From assembly GCA_017849555.1 (NCBI GenBank), contig JAFIGU010000055.1, positions 62,001 to 126,000 of the forward strand: a DNA stretch of 64,000 bases, read 5' to 3'. The position numbers were made by a program, and so were the translations under genes. Origin of the DNA: Sphingomonas sp. Lineage in GTDB: Bacteria > Pseudomonadota > Alphaproteobacteria > Sphingomonadales > Sphingomonadaceae. A model generated the notes under the pieces. The model was not told the origin of the DNA. It saw nothing but the letters and a program-made list of their open reading frames with translations, and ran no database searches. Positions 44,346 through 53,275 of the stretch are shown here, in pieces (within the stretch, counting starts at the first letter, position 1; every line of letters begins with the position of its first letter).

Positions 44346-44901
44346 ACTTCTGGCTTCAGAGCGTCGCGCTTTTAGTCGCGATCACGCTAAGTCTTCCCCT
44401 TTTGCTCCCGCGAGGGCGGGAGGCCAGGCTGGGTCCCCACCTTCGCGGGGACACAAGATGGGAACCACCAACCCGGCCTGCGCCGCGGTGGATCATATCA
44501 CGAAGCCCTAATAGTCCGCCGGCGGCGGCATGGCCCGACCAGGCGAGGCTGACGACCGCGACCGCGGCAAGCGCGGTGAGCGGGACAAGCGTGCCGATCC
44601 AGCGCGCCGATCGTCCGAGCGCGGTAATGGTGACGAGCGCCAATGCGACGGTGCGGACGATCAGCGCGTGCCCGCTTGGGGTATCGGCCAGCAGCGTCGT
44701 CCTTATCGCACCGGGCCGCCCCGCCGGTCGTTGACGCGATGCATGTCGGTCGAGAACGACGTCGGCGGCCTCATAACCTCTCCGGGGTATTCGACGCCGG
44801 ATACGCGGGCCGCACGCGCATCCCTTATCGGTTACGGTCCGATTGGCGACGAGGGATTTTTCGCTAGATTGCGTACCGGTCGGTGGAGGTGTGAGGAACG
44901 A
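44346..44901. other. Long gap without an intact gene
   Basis: 556 bases between rlmN and the anti-sigma gene. It contains two hairpins, CTCCCGCGAGGGCGGGAG at 44405-44422 and GTCCCCACCTTCGCGGGGAC at 44433-44452, a degenerate PAP2 gene on the minus strand, and the promoter region for the metal-sensing operon. No clear ECF promoter could be assigned. Confidence 0.6.
44501..44720 (-). pseudogene. Degenerate PAP2-family phosphatase fragment
   Basis: On the minus strand the frame reads DTPSGHALIVRTVALALVTI, then SARWIGTLVPLTALAAVAVV, then AWSGHAAAGGLLGL. These resemble PAP2 (type 2 phosphatidic acid phosphatase) motifs 2 (PSGH) and 3 (SxxxxxGH region). No start, first motif or proper end is present, and the flanking translation is not protein-like. 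It looks like the remains of a lost membrane phosphatase gene. Confidence 0.5.
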
Positions 44902-45180
44902 ATGACGAATCTCGATGGAATGCTGCAGCGTCTGAGCGACTTGCCGACCGACCCGCGGTTGGCGGCGATCGACGATGCGGTGATCGACGCGCTGGCGCGC
45001 CGCCGCACGCATGGCGCGCCGTTGCCGGGCAGCGTTTTTGCCATCGCTGCCGGGTTGGCGCTGACGATCGGTCTTGTCACGTCGTTGATCCCGGCGAGTG
45101 AAAGCCACGCGGCGACGATCAATCCGCTCGGCGCCTCGCCGGCGCTTGCCCCTTCGACATTGCTCGGGACCGACGGGTGA
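44902..45180 (+). CDS. CnrY-like anti-sigma factor
   Basis: A 92-residue protein. The cytosolic N-terminal part (MTNLDGMLQRLSDLPTDPRL) is followed by a single transmembrane helix (SVFAIAAGLALTIGLVTSLI) and a short periplasmic tail. Length, topology and position directly before a CnrX-like sensor and a CnrH-like sigma factor match CnrY/NccY, which traps the sigma factor at the membrane. GGAACG precedes the ATG at 44902. Its stop overlaps the GTG start of the sensor gene (GTGA). Sequence identity cannot be checked, so the call rests mainly on context. Confidence 0.75.
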   Translation: MTNLDGMLQRLSDLPTDPRLAAIDDAVIDALARRRTHGAPLPGSVFAIAAGLALTIGLVTSLIPASESHAATINPLGASPALAPSTLLGTDG

Positions 45181-45617
45181 GCGATCGTCGGAGGCTGCTG
45201 CTGATCGCGCTGATCGCCTTCGTCGCCGCGATCGCTGGGGTGGGGATCGGTCGGGTGTTCATCACGCTCCCCGCGCCGGTGGAAAGCGAGCTACACACGC
45301 TGCTCCACCACCAGCTCAAGCTCGATAGCGCGCAGCAGGCGCGGATGGACGTGATCGAGCGGCAATTCGCGATCCGCAAACAGGCGCTTGAGCTCGAGTT
45401 GCGCGCGGACAATGCGCGGCTCGCCGATGCGATTCAGGCCGAGCACGGCTATGGCCCGGCGGTCGCGGCGGCGGTCGACCAGTCGCATCAGAAGATGGGG
45501 CAGCTCCAGAAGGAAACGCTCGAGCATGTCTTCGCGATGCGCGCCGTGCTGCGGCCCGATCAGGCGGTGCAGTTCGACGCGGCGGTGGTCAAGGCGCTCA
45601 CGGCCGACGGACGGTGA
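45177..45617 (+). CDS. CnrX-like periplasmic heavy-metal sensor
   Basis: A 146-residue protein with one N-terminal membrane anchor (LLLIALIAFVAAIAGVGIG) and a periplasmic four-helix domain. Aligned by order to the known CnrX site (His42, His46, Glu63, His119, Met123 as I recall it), this protein has H40, H44, E61, H117 and M121, the same residues at a constant offset of two. Thus a Ni/Co- or Cu-type binding site is predicted to be intact. Metal binding should weaken the hold of the CnrY-like protein on the sigma factor. It overlaps both neighbours by GTGA. Confidence 0.82.
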   Translation: MSDRRRLLLIALIAFVAAIAGVGIGRVFITLPAPVESELHTLLHHQLKLDSAQQARMDVIERQFAIRKQALELELRADNARLADAIQAEHGYGPAVAAAVDQSHQKMGQLQKETLEHVFAMRAVLRPDQAVQFDAAVVKALTADGR

Positions 45618-46177
45618 CACTCGATCTTGACGGCTGTTCGGATGGCGAGCTGGCCGCGCTCGCGCTCGGCGGGCGCCAGGCGGCCTATGGCGAATTGATG
45701 CGGCGCCACCGTGACGCCGTCTTCCGCCTGCTGCGCGGGCATACCGGCGATGCCGATGCGGCGGTCGATCTGACCCAGCAGGGGTTCATCGCCGCCTTTG
45801 CCGCGCTGCGCAGCTATGACGGCGCGCGGCCGTTTCGGCTGTGGATCGCGCGGATCGCGATCAACAAGGCGCACGACTGGAACCGCCGCCGCGCGGTGCG
45901 CCGGCTGCTGACCTTCGCGCGCCCGATCGACGAAGCGGTGGGGGTGGCCGATCCCGGCATCCCGGCCGATGTCCAGATCGACGACCGCCGCGCGCTCGAA
46001 CGGACGATGCGCGCGATCGCGACGCTGCCGGTCAATCTGCGCGACGTGCTGGTGCTGCGCACGATCGAGGGGATGAGCCAGGCGGAAAGCGCCGCGGTGC
46101 TCGCGATCAGCGAGAAAGCGGTCGAGACGCGGCTCTATCGCGCGCGGGCGAAACTTATGGAAATGTTGAGGGATTAG
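45614..46177 (+). CDS. ECF sigma factor, CnrH-like
   Basis: A 187-residue sigma-70 family factor of the extracytoplasmic function group. Region 2 reads AYGELMRRHRDAVFRLLRGH, then DLTQQGFIAAFAALRSYDGA and FRLWIARIAINKAHDWNRRR. Region 4 reads LPVNLRDVLVLRTIEGMSQA followed by ESAAVLAISEKAVETRLYRA. It starts at GTG 45614, overlapping the sensor stop. Gene order anti-sigma, sensor, sigma matches cnrYXH. The copA gene follows 46 bp later, probably on the same transcript, so copper-oxidase genes are the likely targets. Confidence 0.9.
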   Translation: MTLDLDGCSDGELAALALGGRQAAYGELMRRHRDAVFRLLRGHTGDADAAVDLTQQGFIAAFAALRSYDGARPFRLWIARIAINKAHDWNRRRAVRRLLTFARPIDEAVGVADPGIPADVQIDDRRALERTMRAIATLPVNLRDVLVLRTIEGMSQAESAAVLAISEKAVETRLYRARAKLMEMLRD

Positions 46178-46223
46178 CCCAGAGCATGCGTATCTGCCGG
46201 TAAGTTGGACACTGGGAAGACGC

Positions 46224-48134
46224 ATGACGAATAGGGCAGTCCTCGATCGCCGGGGTTTTTTGCGAACGGCCGGGCTGGCCGGTGGCACGGCCGCTCTGGC
46301 GGCATGGATGCCCGCCTGGGCGAGCCCGGTATCCGCCGGGCTACCGACCGTATCGGGCGAGGACATTACGCTCCGCATCGCGCGTCAGACGATGACGATC
46401 GACGGCCGGCGGATGGCGGCGATCGGGGTCAACGGCACGATCCCCGCGCCGCTCGTCCGGCTCCGCGAGGGGCAGAAGGTGCGGCTCAACGTGATCAACG
46501 ATCTCGACGAGGATAGCTCGATCCATTGGCACGGGCTGATCCTGCCGTTCCATATGGATGGCGTGCCGGGGGTCAGCTTCCCGGGGATCAAGCCGCGATC
46601 GACCTTCGTTTATGAATTCCCCGTCGTCCAGTCGGGCACTTATTGGTATCATAGCCATTCGGGATTCCAGGAGCAGCTCGGCCATTACGGCCCGATCGTG
46701 ATCGATCCGGCGGGCGAGGATCCGGTGCGTTACGATCGCGAGCATGTGATCGTCCTGTCGGATCACAGCCGGCTGTCGCCCGAGGCGATCTTCCGCCGGA
46801 TGAAGGTCAATCCGGGGCATTTCAATTTCCAGCGGCAGACGCTGGGCGGGCTGCTCGCCGGGCGCGACCAGCCGTCCAAGGACCGGCTCGCCTGGGGCGG
46901 GATGCGGATGGACCCCGCCGATATCTCCGACGTGTCGGGCGCCGCCTATACCTTCCTGGTCAACGGCCACGGCCCGGCGGACAATTGGACCGGGCTGTTC
47001 ACGCCGGGCGAGCGGGTGCGGCTGCGCGTCATCAACGCCTCGGCGATGACCACTTTCAACGTTCGCATCCCCGGATTGCCGATGACGATCGTTCAGGCCG
47101 ATGGGCAGAATGTCATGCCGGTCGAGGTCGGCGAGTTCCAGATCGGGGTCGCCGAAACCTATGACGCGATCGTCACGCCGACGGCGGATCGCGCCTTCAC
47201 GCTGGTCGGCGAGGCGATCGACCGTTCGGGAATGGCGCGCGCGACGCTCGCGCCGCGCGCCGGGATGGTCGCCCCCGTCCCGCCGCTGCGCAAGCGCCCG
47301 CTCGCCAATATGACCGATATGGGGATGGGCGGGATGGACATGGGCGGCGGAACGGCCGCGCCGCGCGGGATCGACACGACCGCCGAGCAGAATGCCTCCG
47401 CCAAGCTTGCGACCGGCGCGGCTGAGGAGCCGATGCCGAAGATGGCGGGGATGGATCACGCCGCGATGGGCCATGGCGGCGGCGCGAGCGCCGGTGGGAT
47501 GGATCATGCCGCAATGGGGCACGGTGGCGGTGCGGCGGGCGCCGATCACGCCGCGATGGGGCATGGCGGGGGCGGCGGCCACAGCATGCGCGACTTCGCC
47601 AATGCGCCGCAGGTCAAGCGCGATCCCAGCGTCCAGACGATCTCGCCGATGCCGGCCGATCGCACCGATTATCCGGGGCAGGGGCTGGAGGATGTCGGGC
47701 ACAAGGTGCTGGTCTATCGCGACCTGATGGCGCTGGAGCGCAACCCCGACGTGCGCGCGCCGTCGCGCAGCCTCGATATCCACCTGACCGGCAATATGGA
47801 GCGGTTCATGTGGTCGTTCGACGGGGTGAAGATGTCCGACATGCACGATCCGATCCCGTTCATCGAGGGCGAGCGCGTCCGGGTGACGCTGATCAACGAT
47901 ACGATGATGGGGCACCCGATCCACCTCCACGGCCATTTCTTCGAACTGGTCACCGGGCACGGCGATCGCGCGCCGCGCAAGCACACCGTGATCGTCCAGC
48001 CGGGGGGCAAGGTGTCGTGGGACTTCACCGCCGATGCGGTGGGGGATTGGGCGTTCCACTGCCATTTGCTCTATCACATGGCGGCGGGGATGATGCGCGT
48101 CGTCAGCGTCCGGCCGAAGGGAGGCGCGGCATGA
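46224..48134 (+). CDS. copA: Periplasmic multicopper oxidase CopA
   Basis: A 636-residue copper-resistance oxidase with a Tat signal (DRRGFLRTAGLAGGTAALAA). The four copper-binding motifs are HWHGLILPFHMDG, TYWYHSHSGFQEQLG, HPIHLHGHFFELVTG and WAFHCHLLYHMAAGMMRVV, all intact. Between the second and third cupredoxin domains is a methionine- and histidine-rich insert (MGMGGMDMGGG and three MDHAAMGHGGG-like repeats at about residues 360-455) that probably binds copper(I). It oxidises Cu(I) to less toxic Cu(II) in the periplasm. copB starts within its stop codon (ATGA). Confidence 0.97.
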   Translation: MTNRAVLDRRGFLRTAGLAGGTAALAAWMPAWASPVSAGLPTVSGEDITLRIARQTMTIDGRRMAAIGVNGTIPAPLVRLREGQKVRLNVINDLDEDSSIHWHGLILPFHMDGVPGVSFPGIKPRSTFVYEFPVVQSGTYWYHSHSGFQEQLGHYGPIVIDPAGEDPVRYDREHVIVLSDHSRLSPEAIFRRMKVNPGHFNFQRQTLGGLLAGRDQPSKDRLAWGGMRMDPADISDVSGAAYTFLVNGHGPADNWTGLFTPGERVRLRVINASAMTTFNVRIPGLPMTIVQADGQNVMPVEVGEFQIGVAETYDAIVTPTADRAFTLVGEAIDRSGMARATLAPRAGMVAPVPPLRKRPLANMTDMGMGGMDMGGGTAAPRGIDTTAEQNASAKLATGAAEEPMPKMAGMDHAAMGHGGGASAGGMDHAAMGHGGGAAGADHAAMGHGGGGGHSMRDFANAPQVKRDPSVQTISPMPADRTDYPGQGLEDVGHKVLVYRDLMALERNPDVRAPSRSLDIHLTGNMERFMWSFDGVKMSDMHDPIPFIEGERVRVTLINDTMMGHPIHLHGHFFELVTGHGDRAPRKHTVIVQPGGKVSWDFTADAVGDWAFHCHLLYHMAAGMMRVVSVRPKGGAA

Positions 48135-49330
48135 CCCGGCGCGTTCCGCTGCTCGTGACGGCCTCGGTCGCATTCGCCCTCGCGGCGCTGTGCGCCGCCG
48201 CCCCCGCGACCGCGCAGGATCAGGCGATGGCGGACATGCCGGGCATGAAGGTGCCGGCGAAGAAAACCGCCACGCCCGCGCCGTCGTCGCCCGCCGCGCA
48301 TCACGGGCATGACATGCAGGGCATGAATCATGCCGGGATGGACCATTCGGGGATGAACCCTGCGCCTGCGCCAGCCGCCGCGACGCCACAGGCCACGCCC
48401 GCGGGGGAACATGCCGGTCACGACATGAGCGCGATGCCCGCATCGCAACCGGCCGCGCCTGCGGGGGATCACGCCGGGCACGACATGAGCGCGATGCCGG
48501 CACCGCAGCCGGCCGCGCCCGCCGGGGAACATGGCGGGCATGATATGGCCGCGATGCCCGCGACGCAGCAGACCGGCACCAACCTGCCCGCGGGCGATGC
48601 GCCAGCGCCGGCACTGCCGGGCGATCATTATGCCGATCGCGTCTATTCCCCGGCGGAAATGGCGCGCGCGCGCCACGAGATGATGAAGGAGGAGGGCGCG
48701 CAGACCTTCTCGCTGATCATGTTCAACCTTGCCGAATATAATGCGCGCAACGGGCGCGACGGCTATCGCTGGGACGCGGAAGGCTGGTTCGGCGGCGACA
48801 TCAACCGCTTCGTCGTCAAGAGCGAGGGCGAGGGGGCGTTCCGCGAGGGGGTCGAATCGGCCGAGATACAGGCGCTCTACAGTCGCGCGATCGGCCCCTA
48901 TTTCAACCTGCAGGCCGGCCTGCGTTACGATTTCCGCCCGAATCCCTCGCGCACCTATGCGGTCGTCGGGGTCGAGGGCCTCGCGCCTTACTGGTTCGAG
49001 GTGGGGGGCAGCCTGTTCCTGTCGAACAAGGGCGAATTGCTCGGCCGGCTCGAAGGCTATTACGATCAGCGCCTCACCCAGCGCCTCGTCCTCCAGCCGC
49101 GCGTCGAGCTGGATTTCGCGGCGCAGGACGTGCCGGAGACCCGCACCGGCGCCGGCCTGTCGACCGCGGAGCTCGGGCTCAGGCTGCGCTATGAGATCAC
49201 CCGTCAGTTCGCGCCCTATATCGGCGTCTCCTACGACGCCAAGGCCGGCCAGACCGCCCGCTATGCGCGCGCCGACGGCGAGGACCCAACCACCGTCAAC
49301 TTCGTCATGGGGACGCGTATCTGGTTCTGA
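48131..49330 (+). CDS. copB: Outer-membrane copper resistance protein CopB
   Basis: A 399-residue protein with a signal peptide (LLVTASVAFALAALCAAAPA). Its N-terminal half is rich in Met, His and Pro (MADMPGMKVPAKK, GHDMQGMNHAGMDHSGMNPA) and includes three tandem 20-residue units. The C-terminal half is a CopB barrel domain (SLIMFNLAEYNARNGRDGYR, then WDAEGWFGGDINRFVVKSEG and DFRPNPSRTYAVVGVEGLAP), ending in a terminal WF. It overlaps copA by 4 bases. The metal-binding tail should catch copper ions outside or in the periplasm. Confidence 0.95.
   Translation: MTRRVPLLVTASVAFALAALCAAAPATAQDQAMADMPGMKVPAKKTATPAPSSPAAHHGHDMQGMNHAGMDHSGMNPAPAPAAATPQATPAGEHAGHDMSAMPASQPAAPAGDHAGHDMSAMPAPQPAAPAGEHGGHDMAAMPATQQTGTNLPAGDAPAPALPGDHYADRVYSPAEMARARHEMMKEEGAQTFSLIMFNLAEYNARNGRDGYRWDAEGWFGGDINRFVVKSEGEGAFREGVESAEIQALYSRAIGPYFNLQAGLRYDFRPNPSRTYAVVGVEGLAPYWFEVGGSLFLSNKGELLGRLEGYYDQRLTQRLVLQPRVELDFAAQDVPETRTGAGLSTAELGLRLRYEITRQFAPYIGVSYDAKAGQTARYARADGEDPTTVNFVMGTRIWF
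48401..48571 (+). repeat. 60-bp tandem repeat inside copB
   Basis: Three copies (48401-48460, 48461-48520, and a partial one from 48521) encode about 20 residues each, with the pattern AGEHAGHDMSAMPASQPAAP and close variants. The copies differ by a few bases, indicating recent in-frame duplication. Confidence 0.9.
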
Positions 49331-49376
49331 TTCCGTCTCGTTGCTTAATAGTTGAAGGCCGAGGCACGGACCTCCT

Positions 49377-49459
49377 CCGTTCGCCCTGAGCCTGTCGAAG
49401 GGCTGCACTTCTTTCCGCGGAAGAAAGGGCAGGGCTTCGACAGGCTCAGCTCGAACGGC
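49377..49459. repeat. Dispersed palindrome, TTCGACAAGCTCAG family, copy 6
   Basis: CCGTTCGCCCTGAGCCTGTC and GACAGGCTCAGCTCGAACGG arms with an inner CTTTCCGCGGAAAG stem. It lies between the convergent copB and TonB-dependent receptor stops. Confidence 0.88.
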
Positions 49460-49471
49460 GTTGGGCGGCGA

Positions 49472-52400
49472 TCAGAATTTCGCGGTCGCGGCGACGGTGA
49501 AATAGCGCCCCATGATCCCTGAGAAATAGGGCCGGGTGCCGTTGCCGAGCGGGGCGGGATAGGGCGGGGTGGCGTCGAACAGATTGTCGACGATCAGCTT
49601 CAGCCCGAAACGCTCGTTGACCTTCGCGCCGATCGTCGCGTTAAACAGCCACCAGTCGCCGACCCCGGTGATGTCGGTCGCATTGGGCGCGGCGTCCATG
49701 TCGAACCGGCCCTTGCCGATATATTGCGCCTGCAGCAGCAGGTTGAATTTACTGCCCTCGTAGCTGAGGTTGGCGGTGCCCGAATGGCGCGGATAGCCGA
49801 TCGACCCGGCGACATGCTTGATATCGTCGGTGCCGACCTGCGTTTCGAGCGTGTCGCGGTAGAAATAATTCACCGCCAGCCCGATCGCCCCCGCATCGCG
49901 CACCCCGATGCGCTCGAGCGGCAGCCGGTAGGAGAGCGTCGCCTGCAGCCCCGCGCTCCTGGTGCGCGCGGCATTGTAGAAGCCCTCGCGGATCGTGACG
50001 ATCTGGCCATTGGCGTCGCGGGTGAACAGGTTGCAGAACTGGTTGGGATAGCCGGGCGAATCATAGCAGGCGCTGAGGATCGACGGCCCGTCGAGCGTGA
50101 CGATCGCATCCTTGAGCGTGATGTTGACCCAATCCACCGCGAGCGACAGCCCCGGCACGAAGCGCGGCTGGACGATCGCGCCGACCGTCCAGCTATCGGC
50201 CTTTTCGTTGCGCAGGTCGGCATTGCCGGCGACGGTCACCGGGATCTGGAAGCTGCTGAAATTGGAAATGAAGGTTGCCGGGTTGATCCCCGCCGCGACG
50301 CAATTCGCGCGGCGCACCGCCGGGTTCGGGCCGTTGGCGACGAAGCGCGTGTCGCACGGATCAGGGCCGGCCTCATAAGCGATCGAGGCGGGGTTGAACG
50401 CCTCGGTGATCGCGGGCGAGCGGATCGAGCGAGTAAAATTGCCGCGGAAGGTCACGTCGGGGACGAAGCCGATGCGCCCGCCCGCGCTCCACGTCAGGTC
50501 GCCCCCCGACAGCGAGTTGTGGACCCAGCGCGCCGATCCGTCGAATTCGAGCGTGTGCAGCCAGTTGAGGCCGTTCTGCGCGGTCACCAAAGGCGCGACG
50601 ATTTCGCCGAACACCTCGTTGGTGTGATATTTGCCCGCGACCGGATCGACCAGGATCGAGCGGCCATAGGGCACGCGCGATCCATCCGGCTGCGGCTCGC
50701 CATAGTAGAAAGCGCCGGGGTCGAAACGGGTCCGTTCCTGGCGATGTTCGAAGCCCGCGACCAGCTTCACGTCATTGCCGAGCAGGCTGAACGCGCTGCC
50801 CTTGATATTGGCGTTGAAAACGATCTGTTCGTTGACCGAGCGCGGCGTCGCCACCGCGAAGATGTAGTTGCGCGCGGCCTGACTCGCCTGCCCCGAGCCG
50901 AGGATGTTGAGCGGGGCGCAGGTCGAACTGATCGTCTGGATCGCCGCATTCACCGCGCCGGGACGGCAGACGATATTGCCCGAACCGTCGACCACCACGT
51001 CGAGCGCGTTGCGGAAATTCTGCTCGACCAGCTTGTTCTGGCGGACATCCATCTGCGACCGGCCGTAGACCGCCGAGGCTTCCCAGCTGAAATCGCGCCC
51101 GCCGATGCCGAGCGTCCCGTCGAACCCGCCGACGAAGCGATAGGTCTCGACGGTCGATTCCGCGCGCCCGGTGGTGAGATCGGAAAGCGCGCGGCCGAGG
51201 TAGAAGACATTCTGCCCGGCGGGCAGATTGGCGGCGATCGTCGCGCGATCGGCGGCGCTGAGATAGGGGTTGTCGAGGCTGATCGCGATATTGCCGTTGG
51301 GCGAGCCGGCGGGGCCGAACAATGCCGTATTGTAATTGGGCTCGTCGATCAGGTTGACGCTCTTCGAATGGCTGTACCAGCCCTCGCCGAAGAAGCGCAC
51401 GTTGTCGGTAAGCTGGTAGCTGAGCCGGACGCTGCCGAGATAACGTTCCGAATCGGTCAGCAGGTTCGATCGCGAGGGCATGTCGAAGCCGTTGCCGCCG
51501 CTGCTGATGAAGCCTTGACGCATCATCGTGCCGAGATCGAGCGGGACGAGCCTGCCGTTCGATCCGAACTGGAGCAGTTGCCCCGCGGCATTGCGGATTC
51601 CCGAGCGCACGGCGAGATAATCGTCGTCCGAAAAGGGCGTGCCGCCGGCGGTGAAGGCCGTGAAGCGCTGCCCCGGATAGACGACCTGCCGATAGGGCGA
51701 ATTGAGCGAAGCGGGCGGGGTGCCGAAGAACGAGCCGCGCTCGGTCACGGCGCGGCTGCCCGCGGTCAGCCCGTCGCCGTGATCATATTCGCCCGACACG
51801 GTGATATTGCCGCGCCCGCCGGCGAAATTGGTGCCCGCGAGCAGGCTGAGCTGCTGTTCGGGGGCATCGCCGCGTTGCGAGACGCCGCTCTGCGCGCGGA
51901 GCTCAACCCCGGTATAATCGCGCTTGAGGATGATGTTGACCGTTCCCGCGATCGCATCCGAGCCGTAGATCGGCGCGCCGCCGACGGTCACCGTCTCGAT
52001 CCGCTCGATCAGCGAGGTCGGGATCGTGTTGAGATCGACCTGCGAGCCCGGGCTGACCGGGCCGAAGATCGTCGCGGTGTTGGACGAGACGAAGCGCCGG
52101 CCGTCGACCAGCACCAATGTGCGCTGCGAGCCGAGCCCGAAGAAATCGACGAAGGTCTGCCCCGGCCCGAACGGCGATTGCGCACCGGTCGCGCTCGCAC
52201 CCGGCGGGCCGAACGCGGGGATCTCGGTCAGCGCCTGGGCGACATTGGTATAACCGCGATTGTCGATCTCGTTCTTGCCGATCACCTGCGTCGGCTGGAA
52301 GGTATCGAACTGCGGTCGGGGAATGCGCGAGCCGGTGACGACGACGTCGGCGGGGGTGTCCTGCGGTGCAGCCGCAGCGGCATCGGATGCGCTCTGCGCG

Positions 52401-52480
52401 AGCGCCGGCGCTGCAGCGAGGAGCAACGCAGTCGCGCTGACGCCGCGCAGGATAACGGTACGGGCCGATGCCGTATTCAT
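49472..52480 (-). CDS. TonB-dependent outer-membrane receptor
   Basis: A 1002-residue receptor. Signal peptide (SATALLLAAAPALAQ) is followed by a plug domain (DVVVTGSRIPRPQFDTFQPT, then NVAQALTEIPAFG and TLVLVDGRRFVSSNTATIFG). A 22-strand barrel extends from about residue 250 to the end. The C-terminal GRYFTVAATAKF has the terminal phenylalanine. It belongs to the large receptor group common in sphingomonads, which import oligosaccharides, peptides or siderophores. Nothing nearby identifies the ligand. The ATG at 52480 is preferred over the upstream open frame, which has no signal-like start. Confidence 0.94.
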   Translation of the reverse strand: MNTASARTVILRGVSATALLLAAAPALAQSASDAAAAAPQDTPADVVVTGSRIPRPQFDTFQPTQVIGKNEIDNRGYTNVAQALTEIPAFGPPGASATGAQSPFGPGQTFVDFFGLGSQRTLVLVDGRRFVSSNTATIFGPVSPGSQVDLNTIPTSLIERIETVTVGGAPIYGSDAIAGTVNIILKRDYTGVELRAQSGVSQRGDAPEQQLSLLAGTNFAGGRGNITVSGEYDHGDGLTAGSRAVTERGSFFGTPPASLNSPYRQVVYPGQRFTAFTAGGTPFSDDDYLAVRSGIRNAAGQLLQFGSNGRLVPLDLGTMMRQGFISSGGNGFDMPSRSNLLTDSERYLGSVRLSYQLTDNVRFFGEGWYSHSKSVNLIDEPNYNTALFGPAGSPNGNIAISLDNPYLSAADRATIAANLPAGQNVFYLGRALSDLTTGRAESTVETYRFVGGFDGTLGIGGRDFSWEASAVYGRSQMDVRQNKLVEQNFRNALDVVVDGSGNIVCRPGAVNAAIQTISSTCAPLNILGSGQASQAARNYIFAVATPRSVNEQIVFNANIKGSAFSLLGNDVKLVAGFEHRQERTRFDPGAFYYGEPQPDGSRVPYGRSILVDPVAGKYHTNEVFGEIVAPLVTAQNGLNWLHTLEFDGSARWVHNSLSGGDLTWSAGGRIGFVPDVTFRGNFTRSIRSPAITEAFNPASIAYEAGPDPCDTRFVANGPNPAVRRANCVAAGINPATFISNFSSFQIPVTVAGNADLRNEKADSWTVGAIVQPRFVPGLSLAVDWVNITLKDAIVTLDGPSILSACYDSPGYPNQFCNLFTRDANGQIVTIREGFYNAARTRSAGLQATLSYRLPLERIGVRDAGAIGLAVNYFYRDTLETQVGTDDIKHVAGSIGYPRHSGTANLSYEGSKFNLLLQAQYIGKGRFDMDAAPNATDITGVGDWWLFNATIGAKVNERFGLKLIVDNLFDATPPYPAPLGNGTRPYFSGIMGRYFTVAATAKF

Positions 52481-52684
52481 GACTAAACCTCTGTGAAATA
52501 TGAAATTTACTGTCGGCCAGCGACGAACCGGCACTGCGCGCGCGATGCGGTTTGCGCGCGGGATCGTCTTTGACGGAACATCCTCAACGAATCGTTACCG
52601 CAGCGAACCGAGCCTCGGTGCACGCGGATTTAGCAATGGTGCTCGGACGGTGTCGGGGCTTCTTTTGTACCAGTCGAAGGTCGG

Positions 52685-53275
52685 TCAGTCGGCGTCGTCG
52701 AGCGTCACCGCGCGCGCCAGATCGGCGGGGGCGTCGATATCGGCGAGCCAGCCCGCCGCCGCCGCGACGCGCGCCGCGGTGGCGAGCAGGTCGCGCGCGC
52801 CGCGGTCGCCGGTTCGAGCGCACAGGTCCGCGAACGAGGATCGGCCGAACAGCGCGGGCGGCATCGGTTGTCCCGCGCGGTCCGATGCGACGATTGGGGC
52901 CTGGGCGGGGTCGAACCTCGCCAGCAGGGCGTCGAAATGCGTCGCCGGTACATTGGGCATGTCGCCGAGGCAGATCAGCGCGGCATCGACCGTCTCGGGC
53001 AGCGCGCCGATGCCGAGCGCCAGCGAATGCGAGAGCCCGCGCCCCGGCGCATCGTTGCGCAAGACATGAAATCCGCTGTCGTCGAGCAGCGCCGCGACGC
53101 GATCGTCGCTGCACACCGCGATCCGCGCGCCGAACCCGAGCCCCGCGAGCCGTTCGGCGACGTGGCGCACCAGAGGTTGCCCGCGCAGCTCGGCGAGCAA
53201 TTTGTCGGCCGCGCCGAACCGGCGCGACTCCCCGGCGGCGAGGAGCAATGCCCCAACGCGCTCAGCCGCGATCAT
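52685..53275 (-). CDS. MobA/MocA-like nucleotidyltransferase
   Basis: A 196-residue nucleotidyltransferase. The N-terminal loop GALLLAAGESRRFGAADKLL is the family nucleotide-binding site (LxAGxSxRxGxxK). CLGDMPNVPATHFDALLARF and the GQPMPPALFGRS region match the molybdenum cofactor cytidylyltransferase (MocA) group. It probably activates molybdopterin by adding CMP or GMP. It starts at ATG 53275, overlapping the acyl-CoA ligase stop by 14 bases. Confidence 0.85.
   Translation of the reverse strand: MIAAERVGALLLAAGESRRFGAADKLLAELRGQPLVRHVAERLAGLGFGARIAVCSDDRVAALLDDSGFHVLRNDAPGRGLSHSLALGIGALPETVDAALICLGDMPNVPATHFDALLARFDPAQAPIVASDRAGQPMPPALFGRSSFADLCARTGDRGARDLLATAARVAAAAGWLADIDAPADLARAVTLDDAD

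Noticed and set aside
48401..48571. CRISPR-like array
   Set aside because: The 60-bp units are adjacent in-frame coding repeats without spacers.
46341..48614. A 757-residue minus-strand frame opposite copA/copB
   Set aside because: Arginine/histidine-rich shadow of the two copper genes.
49724..52486. A 920-residue plus-strand frame opposite the TonB-dependent receptor
   Set aside because: Low-complexity translation with no motif; the receptor on the other strand has signal peptide, plug and barrel features.
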